Shown here piece by piece: positions 21,956 to 31,837 of a stretch of DNA of 64,000 nucleotides (its first letter is position 1; each line of letters opens with the position of its first letter). The position numbers and the translations under genes were made by a program. Source of the stretch: Zizania palustris (lineage: Eukaryota; Streptophyta; Magnoliopsida; Poales; Poaceae). The notes beneath the pieces were generated by a model that did not search any database, had not been told where the DNA came from, and was given only the letters and a program-made list of their open reading frames with translations. The stretch spans positions 15,376,162 to 15,440,161 of the forward strand of contig JAAALK010000287.1 of the NCBI GenBank assembly GCA_019279435.1. Reading direction: 5' to 3'.

Positions 21956-22345
21956 GCATTCTGGGCCACCGACCTAAAGCATCCTAAAAAGAGTCCGAAG
22001 CGACCACAACAAGGATTCTGGGCCACCAGCCCGAAGCATCCTAAAAATAGTCCGAAGCAACCACAACAAGGATTCCACGCCACTGGACCGAAGCATTTGA
22101 AAAAGAATCCAACACGATCAACTAAAAGGATTCTAGGCCACTGGCCCGAAGCATCCGAAAAAGAGTCCAAAGTGACCATAAGAAGGATTCCACACCACCG
22201 GCCCAAAGCATCAAAAAAAGAGTCCAAAGCGACCAACTAAAAGGATTCCAGGCCACCGGCCTGAAGCATCCTAAAAGAGTCCGAAGCGACCACTACAAGG
22301 ATTCCAGGTTTAATGGCCCAAAGGATCCGAAAAAGATCACAAACC
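21956..22345 (+). repeat. 57-bp tandem repeat, seven units
   Basis: Units start with GGATTC(C/T) at about 21956, 22013, 22070, 22128, 22185, 22243 and 22299 (spacing 56-58 bp). The consensus has the form GGATTC...GGCCACCGGCCCGAAGC then AAAAAGAGTCCGAAGCGACC. Adjacent units differ at several positions, so the array is old. Confidence 0.9.
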
Positions 22346-22993
22346 TTGCGATTTATACTCCAAATCATAATAAATCATTTCGTGAGCATGACACCTTCCA
22401 ACTAAAAGTTGCCACCTCCCGCAAAGAGGGGTGAAGGGTAAACATGAGCACGTCCGAAGTACTAATCGCAAAACCTATTTATGCAAGGACATTCAAAGCA
22501 TAAAACAAAAACAATGAACTTTATTGCAAAAATTATCATATGAATACAACTCAGACAAAAGCCAAAGGGTGTCAACACTATGAAAAATTAGTGTCCAGCC
22601 CAAGGAGAAACCAAAAACCCCTTCACTCTCGAAGGTAAGGTTGGCTCCAAGAGCCCTCTCCAGGCCCCAATGCCCTAGAGGCCACAGAAGCTTCAGGGGC
22701 TCTCTTCCTAGCCCTCGTCCTTCTCTTCGAAGCCCTCCAGGCCTTCTGTTCCTCTTGGAGCTGTGCCAAAGTTCGAAGCCCATGGTCACCGGACTCCGCC
22801 ATAATAGGATTCTGTTCTACATCAGACCAATCTTTAAACATCAAAGATGAAGACGAGGCCCCGACAAGCTCCTGTTCTCCGCCAGACCAGTTTACAAACT
22901 CGGACGACGAAGACAAGACCTCTACCATATTTTTCTCCTTTTTATGGAAGTAAGTACTTCGTTAACTACTTCAGATACAATATTCACTAATTT
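22346..22993 (-). pseudogene. Element C antisense ORF, 3' piece
   Basis: Overlapping minus-strand frames between 22493 and 22928 encode Ser/Glu-rich sequence with LAQLQEEQKAWRASKRRTRARKR-like basic stretches. This is the part of the element C antisense ORF left of the D insertion. No domain was recognised. The insertion point is at AATTT|TGTTGACACG (22993/22994). Confidence 0.4.
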
Positions 22994-24279
22994 TGTTGAC
23001 ACGAAAATGTGCCCCCGCACTTGGGTCAGTTCGACGATCCAAAAGTGTGCGGATACTTAGGGACAAGCCTAAGCGTAACACGGCACCGACGTCGTGATCC
23101 GACTACCCTTAGCCATGGTAAGGGGGGTGGAGTCGCCAGGCAATCAGATCACACAAAATAATCCAATTAGCCGAAAGAAATATATTAAATAGAATAAACT
23201 AGCAAACCGGTCAGAGCCTGTCTGCTTCCAAGTATGGTGCGATGGGGGTCACCGAAGTATACCTTCAGCGTCTGATGCGAAGTGTCCCGCCGAAGGGTAC
23301 CTTCGGCATTCGGACTGATCTAGTCGAAGATGAACTCCGAACGGATCTGGACGTGACAATCACCTCCAAATAGCGGGGTTCGGCGTGAAGTCTCTGATAT
23401 AGTAAGATACAGAGTAATGACTCAAGCACAACATGTAAGCGTGACTTCGTCCGGAGCGGAGTACGAGCGTGGTGAAGCCTGTCATGATGAAGTCTGTTGG
23501 CGAAGCGTGTGGTCGAAGCAATCAGTCTCGCCGAAGGGTGTTCTAGCAACCTCCGAAACCGATCTCTCAACTCTGGACACCTCCGACGAAGTAGCTCCGA
23601 ACGTGAAAACCTGCAACAGAGTGGATTCAAAGTACCAATTCGGCCTGAGGACCGAATTATGCTAAGTGCTGCACTAGTGGTGAAGGTAGCAATCTGTTAC
23701 GCAGATTAGCGGATACTTCACAGGCGAAGTAACAAGGTGATAGCAATATATTACGTAGATTAATGAATACTTCACAAGCGAAGTAACAAGGATTACCACT
23801 GTTCCGAAGTGGCCGTTGGAGGGCTTCCAGGCAAACCCACGAAGAATACAAAAAAGTAAAGATAAATAAATGTGATTCAAAGCTAGGGCTTTGTGGTTGA
23901 TTTGTGTTGAGGGGCCTCTGAACTGGCTTCGCCTCTATATTTATAGGGGCTATACCTCTGATCTAATCTTCTATAATTTGGCTGAATAGAGATAAAAACT
24001 TAGCAGGAATCGGGTCCAACTCTATCTCTGCCTGAAGTGGGCATTCGGCCAGGCCCGTCGAAGCCTGCTCCTCGGGCCGAAGCTTCGGCGGCGTGGGCCT
24101 CCGAAGGCTTCCTGGCTGAAGGCCGTGGGATGGCTGGAAGCTTCTGGAGCCCATAGCCCAATGGTCCTTCAGCCCTATAGGGCTTCGGCCTGACCCAGGA
24201 CATGTGTATTTTCGGCCCAAATTACCAAAATTGATATTTTGACAATCTTAGCCATTGATGCCATTTTTTGCTATCAACA
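22994..24279 (-). repeat. 3' LTR of element D
   Basis: The LTR is 1286 bp. On the plus strand it starts TGTTGACACGAAAATGTG and ends TTGCTATCAACA. It is homologous to LTRs 41322-42577 and 52170-53456 in the opposite orientation. It includes a two-copy repeat of about 54 bp (GTTACTTCGC...TAATCTACGTAA). Confidence 0.92.
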
Positions 24280-24297
24280 CATGCCCCCCTGCCTTTT
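24280..24297 (-). promoter_or_regulatory. Polypurine tract of element D
   Basis: On the minus strand AAGGCAGGGGGGCATG directly abuts the LTR start TGTTGATAGC. This marks the LTR at 22994-24279 as the 3' LTR. Confidence 0.8.
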
Positions 24298-24517
24298 AGT
24301 GAACTAAGTGAACTAAAAGCACAACGAGCTAAAGACGATACCTTCCATATCGACCTTTTGATACCTTTTACGCTGTTTGCCACACACTTGGGAAATACCT
24401 TTTTAAGTATCTACCATTAAAAGCTCTTTGAAACCGCTCTCCATGTAGAGATTCTAACACATATGCATTGCCAGGAGTGATTTCGTCTATTTTGAAAGGG
24501 CCTTCCCAACTAGGTGA

Positions 24518-25464
24518 CTATTTACCAAACTTGGGACTCTTATTGCCTAAAGATAAAATTGTCTTCCAAACCAAGTCACCCACTTGAAACGATTTTGGTT
24601 TGACCTTCTTATTGTAAGCTTTAGCTACTCTCCTCTTGTCTACTTCTATGGCTTCTAAAGCCTTCAATCTCTTATCGATCACTTCTTCTAGGTTGTCCTT
24701 CAAAAGAGTTTCATACTCGTCGACCGATAAGCCATCTTGCCTTAACACCCTTAGAGAGCCAAGATCTACTTCTACAGTAGAACGACTTCTTGTCCATACA
24801 CTAACTCGTATGGACTAACTTTGGTAGCACCGTGCTTTGCAATCCTACAAGCCCATAGTGCCTCGGAAAGCACCTCATGCCACCTTTTAGGGAACTCTTC
24901 AATTTTCTTCCTAATGAGCTTAATCACAGTTTTATTACTAGACTCGGTCTGACCATTGGCCTGAGCATAGTAGGGCGAAGAGTTTATCAACTTAATACCA
25001 TAATATTCGGCGAAGTCCCTCACTTCTTTAGAAACAAATGAGCTACGTTGATCTGTAGTGAAAGTTTGAGGAATGCCGAATCTATGTATGATGTGCTTCA
25101 AGATAAAGTCAAGTACCTCGTTATGAGTCATGTTCTTGAGAGGCACGGCCTCGGTCCACTTGGTGAAGCAATTCATCACCATCAACATGAACCGATGCCC
25201 TTTTGAGGAAGGAGGGTGAATTTGGCCGATGAAGTCTAAACCCCAACCTCGGAATGGCCATGTCTTGACAATAGGGTTGAGTAATGAAGCAGAAGCTAAC
25301 TGAATATTGCCAAACTTTTGACATGCTTCACACCCTCTATAATACTTAAAACAATCCTCACTCATAGTCGGCCAATAGAAACCCGCTCTTTTGAGCATCC
25401 AACTCATTTTCTGGGCCGACTGATGAGTGCCACAAAGTCCTTCATGGACTTCTCCTGTAGCCAC
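24518..25464 (-). pseudogene. Element D integrase
   Basis: Two minus-strand frames are involved: 24772-25464 (integrase) and 24518-24748 (C-terminal tail with AYNKKVKPKSFQVGDLVWK). In the first, the zinc finger is H7/H14 with C45/C48 (VHEGLCGTH, CEACQK). The core triad is D77 (GLDFIG), D138 (TTDQRSSF) and E174 (NGQTESSNK), with DD35E spacing, so the catalytic residues are all intact. A frameshift or stop near 24760 separates the tail. Upstream of 25464 the frame is broken too. It inserts element cDNA into host DNA in the family; this copy is not expected to work. Confidence 0.85.
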
Positions 25465-25979
25465 CTAGGATCGTTCGTGGTCTAGACACTTTAACAGTAC
25501 TCCGTCAATGGTTCGATGATATAGTGTGTCGTCTATCAACACAAATTTAAACGTTTATCGTTGAACCTTCCGATCAACCCTTTGGCTAGGGTCTCTCAAA
25601 TACTGGACGTTTGGATTTCTCCAATCGCCCTTACGGGCTTCAGAGGGTTTTGCTAGCTCACTCCCTGAAAAAGTCTCTAGGCTACTGATTTCGAGGTGCC
25701 CCCGAGCCCTTCCTGCTTCTGCCGAAGCCTGGCTGGACTGGTTGCACGGCTCGCATCAGGCCGAAGCCTCCTGCCGAAGGGTTTGGACTCCCAGAAGCCC
25801 TCGCTGTCTCGGGGACTCTGGCTCGTGGGCTCTGGCGTGCCAGACTCTTCGGTGGGCAAAACATTCTGGTCCAGGGACCACGGCGTGTGGTGGCCTTCGG
25901 CAGCCGGAGGGGTCTGACCCAGAGGGTGCGCCTGCCCGATGTCACTGGCTTCGGCAGTGAGACCAAACATTGGCTTCTC
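25465..25979 (-). other. Spacer between integrase and the second RNase H of element D
   Basis: A proline-rich, low-complexity frame at 25677-25970 has no recognised domain. GC-rich sequence matches the usual variable linker between aRNH and integrase of Tat elements. Confidence 0.4.
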
Positions 25980-26408
25980 CTATACAGAAAATTTTCCTCT
26001 TTTGACTTGGTAACCAGATGCTTGCTGAGCCAAATCATTTGCAACCGAATTGGCCTCTCTTGACACATGAGAAATTTTGAAGTCATCAAAAGTAGCAACT
26101 ATGTCCAGGCAGTTATCCAAGTAGCTGTTTAGTAAACCATTAAAACATTGAGCACTCTTAGCCACTTGTTGTACCACTAACAGGGAATCACCATGCGCAT
26201 GGACATGTTTAACACCCATGGAATCTAACAATTCAAGCCCTAGCAGTAAAGCCTCGTATTCAACTTGGTTATTAGTAGAAGGAAACTCTAAATGAGCCGA
26301 GGTCTCAAAGTGCGCTCCACTAGGTGATACGAGGACCACTCCAATACCTCGGCCATTTTTGTAAGCTGAACCATCAAAGTAAAGTTTCCACGACATTACT
26401 TCAATCAA
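25980..26408 (-). pseudogene. Element D additional (archaeal-type) RNase H domain
   Basis: A 142-aa frame with a complete RNase H fold signature: FDGSAYKNGRGIGVVLVSPSG (Asp8), NNQVEYEALLLGL (Glu), HGDSLLVVQQV (Asp70), and ANSVANDLA near the C terminus. This is the second, aRNH-type RNase H found between RT/RNase H and integrase in Tat-clade elements. The domain itself is open and has all acidic residues, though flanking frames are broken. Confidence 0.8.
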
Positions 26409-26423
26409 AGAAATATTGTCGCT

Positions 26424-28047
26424 CTAACTGACGTCTATGTGGTGATCAACTATAAAGTTGGCTATGATCTGGCCTTTCATAGCTCTTAGGGGTTCATAGG
26501 CCAAATCATATTCAATCAAAGCGTAATCCCATTTTCCGATTCTTCCACTTAGAATCGGCTTTTGTAACATGTGTTTTATAACATCGGTTTGGCAAACGAC
26601 AACACATGTAGTAGGGAGAAGATAATGGCACAATTTGGTGCACGCGTAGTAAAGTGATAAACACAAACGTTCCACAAACGCGTACCTGGTCTTGGCGTCC
26701 AACAGGCGGCGGCTCAAGAACGTGATGATGTACTCTTTTCCTTATACCTCCTGGGTTAGCATGGCCCCGATCACGCTATCTTCAGCAGAGATGTATAGCC
26801 AAAACGGAATCCCGGGTTTGGGTGCTCTCACCACGGGCGGTGATGACAAGCACTCCTTGATTTTCTCAAAGGCACTTTGCTGGCTTGCCCCCCCCCAAGT
26901 GAACTCGTCCTCGTTCTTTAGCCGGAGTATGGGGACAAATGCATCAATCTTGCCAGACAAGTTAGATATAAAGCGACGCAAATAATTCATCTTGCCTAGC
27001 AACTTTTGTACATCTTTTTTGCATGTTGGTGTTGTAACGTTCCTAATTTTCTCAAGCCTCTTAGGATCGATCTCTATGCCTTTCTCATGCATCATGAAAC
27101 CTAAGAACTTACCCGCCGACACGCCAAAAGCACACTTGAGTGGGTTCATTTTTAAACCATACTGTCGAATCCTATCAAAAGCAACTTTAAAATCAGCTAA
27201 ATGGTTTCCCATAGTGTCCGATTTGACTACGACATCATCAATGTAAACTTCTAACATAACTCCTAGGAAGTCATGAAAGATTATGTTCATAGCACGCTGA
27301 TACATGGCGACATCATTTTTCAAACCAAAAGTCATAACGACCTACTCGAATAAACCGACAAAACCAGGGCATCGAAAGGCAGTCTTGTAGACGTCCTCTT
27401 AGGCCATAAAGATTTGATTATAACCAGCATTGCCATCAAGAAAACTTAGTACCTTGTGTCCTAAAGCATCGTTGGTTAGCATGTCGGCTATCGGCATTGG
27501 ATACTCATCCATCGGAGTGGCTCTGTTCAGATCTCTGAAATCAATACATACCCGTATCTTGTCGCTCCCTTTCTTTTCTACGGGCACAGTGTTAGCGACC
27601 CATTCTGCGTACCTGCATGGCCTAATAAACCCAACTTTGAGTTGCCGCTCTACTTCTTCTTTAACTTGGTCATAGACAACCGAGTTATAGCGACGAGGAG
27701 GCTATTTACGGCCTAAATCCGGACTTGATAGGTAGCCGATTCTCTACGAGCTCACGACTTAGTCCCAGCATCTCGCTATACTCCCATGCGAAACAATCGA
27801 CATACGACCGAAGCAACTTTATTACTTCGGCCTTTTCATCGGGTTGTAAATGTTGGTTTACAAAAGTTGGCCTCGGGATGCTACCATCACCTATGTCAAC
27901 TTCCTCTAAGGGATTGGCTGACGCAAAACCTTGTCCTAATTTCACTACTTCGCTAAAGTCTTCGATGGCCTCGGCAATACCGTCTTTATTAAATCGATAC
28001 TGCTCTACACGAGACTTTAGCCAATCCAGATTACTCTTGCTAGACAT
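26424..28047 (-). pseudogene. Element D reverse transcriptase and first RNase H
   Basis: Read on the minus strand, the N-terminal RT region (27706-28047) includes HLQPDEKAEVIKLLRSYVDCFAWEYSEM. Next comes 27399-27587 with IRVCIDFRDLNRATP and YPMPIADML. The palm is at 26742-27335 with VYIDDVVVKS (YIDD at residues 31-34) and the LLGKMNYLRRFISNLSGK thumb. The gRNH connection with FWLYISAEDSVIGAMLTQ runs into 26424-26717 (LSRRLLDAKTRYAFVE). Stops or frameshifts separate each block, including two close stops near 27340-27400. This copy is dead. Confidence 0.85.
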
Positions 28048-28049
28048 GA

Positions 28050-28393
28050 CTACAAATACAAAAACAGCCGCGCTACACCAGCCGACTTTATAGACACTGG
28101 TACAAAACGTCCTTCGGACATGCTAACAAAATCGTAATCTGAAAGATCTCTACCTGACAGACACTCTACCTTGTTGTGAACACCATCAACTGATACATCG
28201 GCCAATCCCACTTGGGCCGAAGTATCTGTGAGAATGACTTCTACTTCATCACCTCCCACTGAATTAGGCACTGGTGCAGAGTAGAAGGAATGCAGCAATT
28301 CGCGTGAATCCAGTCGCGCCCAAGCAGTACGCTGTAGTTACCTTGTACATCGACGACGAAGAATGCTGTCGGTAACGTCTTGTTGCCCACTGT
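28050..28393 (-). pseudogene. Element D protease-RT linker, right piece
   Basis: The frame 28050-28298 and adjoining sequence (GNKTLPTAFFVVDVQG-like region at 28330-28393) continue the protease region of 40134-40653 across element E. The 5-bp CAACT at 28394-28398 is duplicated at 40129-40133. Confidence 0.6.
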
Positions 28394-28398
28394 CAACT

Positions 28399-31300
28399 TG
28401 TGGCGCCCCGATTTACCAAAATCGAGACATTATTGAATTTCCATAGAAAAACAATAATAACAAGAGGTTCATCATGCGACATCGTACATATGACAATATT
28501 CATGGCGCGCAGACCATATTTATTACATCAGGGTTTCGATAAAAACAGTAATAAAGATAATTAAAAATTTGCATGACGAACGTCTTCTTCAGGATCTTTC
28601 TTCTTGACTGGGTCGCTACTCCAGACCGTCTTCATAGTAGACATCCTCTGTGGAGTCCAACGGGTATGAGTACAAAAAGTACTCAACAAGCCACCGCAAA
28701 TGCAAGTAATAATGCAAGATAATAAACAAGGAAGGATAATGGCTAACAGTGCGGAAAAGTACATTTTCAGTTATTGCATTTAGTGTAGTTTAATCATGCG
28801 GGAAAGTAAACATGAACATCAACATCATCATCTAACTCGAGGAGTACGTTTTACCTCCTCGCACAACAGTCCTTACATGTCAAACCATCATGCACATCCA
28901 TATTCAAGTAATCTAACTGTGGGATCTCACGCAACCCGCCCTTGACCGTGGGCTCGGCTTTTCGAAAAGATTTATGACTCTGATCAGAGATGTACTACTG
29001 TACCCACAAGGCACGCACTCATCCCAAACGAGATGACCCATACCACGGGAACTCGTGCCAAAACCTCAGCATGAAATGCTCCAAGCGATAACCACCCGCT
29101 CTAGGTTTCGCCGGCGCGCCGGGCCGCATCCCGGCTAACGTCGCACCCCCTTTTGCGCCACATTGGTACAAGCCACCCGCAGGTGCTGCTTGACCCATCT
29201 CCAAATGGTGGCCTCGGTTTGGAACACTCCATACCTTAGTTAGGACTTACCCACTAGACTTGTGGTTAGTACGGAAGTGTATAGCAACGGATCCCTCAGA
29301 CCGGTCCTTATAGTGCCCCGGGTGCTACCGACCAATGCCCTAGCTTGCACCCGGAACCCACCATGCATTCACTCACAACCACAACTTCAACACCGACATA
29401 ATTCCATAGATAAGAGACAATGGGGATCATATAGTAGAACCATGTACTACGACTCATTTTTTTATCCTATAGCGATCGTGTCGTTACCTTGGACACTAGC
29501 TAATAACATTTATCATATGGTGACAAGGAGTTTAGGCTAGAGAGCATGGCTTGGGTTGCACATCAAGGTCAGGGGATCCTAAATAAATATATTGTAAGGG
29601 TTCATTTGACTAATGCATGTATAGCCTATGTGTTTTAGCGATAGTTTAATCAAACATGGGTTCAATATGCTCAAAAGATTGGTTTGGTGACTTGCCTTGT
29701 TCAGCGAATGGGGAGGGAGGAACTTCGGGGAAGTACTCCGGCTCCTCGACGACGTCGTAGTCTTTCCAATATAAATAAAGTAAAATAAAATAAACACAAC
29801 ATTCAATCAAACAATATACATCACATAATAAGCACATAGGCTTAAGTTGGTTTGATTAAAAATAAATCAAGTTGTTAAGGTTCAGAAATTCATTTAATAG
29901 ATAATCCTAAAAGAAATTAAAATGAAGTGTTGTCCTTTGAAAAAGGGTTTTAAAAGTGATTATTCTTATTTTTAAGTTCTCCAATGAATTTAAAAGGAAA
30001 GGTCCATAGAAAACTTAGTGGTTTTCAGTATATGAACAGAAAGGAATTAAATATGAATTTTACTGAAATTTAAATAATTGAATTTACATTTTTATCCTAA
30101 GGGAATTTGAATACCTATTTAAATAAACATGAAAAAGTCTAAAGTAACATATTGTTTTTATTGAACTAATGTGTAGGGAATAATATTATAAATTTTCTGA
30201 AATTGAAATGACAATTTTTAGAGTTCAAATGCACCAGATATGAATTTTACAAGTTTAAAAGCATTTCTGGAATTTATTTTCAAATTTCAAATGCCTCGGG
30301 TCCACGGTGAGCCAGGCCCACAGTGAACCCGCGCACTGTGCGCGTGCGCCGAATCGATCTAGACCGTTGGATCCAGATCCAACGCGTTAGGGCGAGGCGG
30401 GGCGCTTAAGTGATAACGGACGGCCAGGATTAAAACGCGCGAAAGGGTACCACGTGGACGCACGAGATCGAGCGCGGGTTTTAAATGAAAATGAACGGGC
30501 GGGATTGAAACGTAACGCTTTGACCAGATCCGATGGTGCGGATTAGATCACGTACGTGGGGTCACAGGCATCGTCCGATCGCGATCGCACGGTCGGGATC
30601 AGATCCGACACGGCACGGGTACTCGACCCGTGCCGGTCGTCTTCTCCGGCAACGGCGAGCGGGCCAGCGGCCACGACGAGCGACGGCGGTCGTATCTAGG
30701 GCCTAAAACGGAAAGAGGGCGACAAGGGGGTCACGAGGGTACCCTTGCGGTGAAGAAAGGTCGACGGAGCGAGGCCGGCGACGAGCGGAGGCGGTGAAGG
30801 CGTTCGGGTCCTCGGCGGCGACGGTGTTCCGGCGGGGTTCGACGTCGGTGGAGGGGTGGCCGAGGTCGGGGTCGTCCTTGCGGTCACGATGATGGTGAGG
30901 GCGTGGACAGAGGCGGTCCGAGGCGACGACGAGCGGTGGCCGGAGTGGGAGCGGCGGTGGTGCGCTAAAAAGGGTGCTACGGGCGCTCTGTTCGTTCTCG
31001 CAGCAATCGGGCGTAGGGGTACAACGCGGACGGCTAGGGGGTTTAAATAGGGCCATCGGCGGGGGCAGAGGGGGCGCAATTGACGGTTGCCGGGGATAAA
31101 TGCATTTAAACGCCGGCGAGCTCGGGTTGAATTCGGTTCATCGAACCTGGACGCGAATCGGCCGAGTTTAATTGGGGGAAACGGTCGCCGTGGACCGGGG
31201 GGTAATGGCGGGCTCAATTTGAGGGGAGGGGGTCGGGGGCAGGGGATTCGAGGTGAGTAATGGCGTCGACCGGCGAGGGGGGGGGGGGGGGCGATTTGGG

Positions 31301-31793
31301 GGTGGATCTCGCGGGGACGATGGATCCGACAGGTGGGGGCCACCTGCCAGTGAGCGCGAGCGAGTGAGGGAGGCGGCTGACGGGTGGGGCCGTGGTGTCG
31401 GGCGCGCGCGCGAGGGGAGGCGACCGGTGCCGACAGGTGGGGTCAGGCTATCAGCTAGAGGCGGACGAGGGTGACGGGCTGGGCCGGCCGGGAGAGAGAG
31501 AAGGGAGGGGGGCCAATACTGTTTCAAAACATTTCCGAATAAAAATAATTCCAGAAAATAGATTAAAATCTTAGGGCTACTTCCAAGGTTGATAAAAATT
31601 TATAAAAAATCTCAAAAATATATCATGGCCTTGGGAGTTTATACAAAAATTTTCAGCTCCTGGTTTGGTCATTAACTCTATGTTGTAGTTCAAAAACGGT
31701 AGAGAGGGTATTTAAAGGTATTTCCCAAATTAATAAATTCAAGAAATTGAATTAAATAATATTTTTATTTCTTTGAAAATTTGGGGTGTTACA
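28399..31793 (-). repeat. 3' LTR of element E
   Basis: This 3395-bp LTR runs TGTGGCGCCCCG...GGTGTTACA on the plus strand. It retains a 373-bp segment (29541-29913) that is missing from the 5' LTR. It has a poly-G run near 31270-31286 and GC-rich sequence at 30600-31500 whose overlapping ORFs are not considered genes. The polypurine tract next to it (31794-31812, minus strand TAAGGGGGATAGG) sets the orientation. Confidence 0.93.
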
Positions 31794-31837
31794 AACCTAT
31801 CCCCCTTACAAAGAATTTCGTCCTCGAGATTGGAACG

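Noticed and set aside
25677..25970. Independent small protein gene between integrase and aRNH of element D
   Set aside because: Low-complexity linker in a degenerate retroelement with no domain or start context.
30696..31343. Proline/arginine-rich minus-strand ORFs (also at 39037-39495)
   Set aside because: They are in the GC-rich part of the element E LTR; the apparent ATG of one is upstream of the TATA-like box, so it would not be in the transcript. No domain is recognised.
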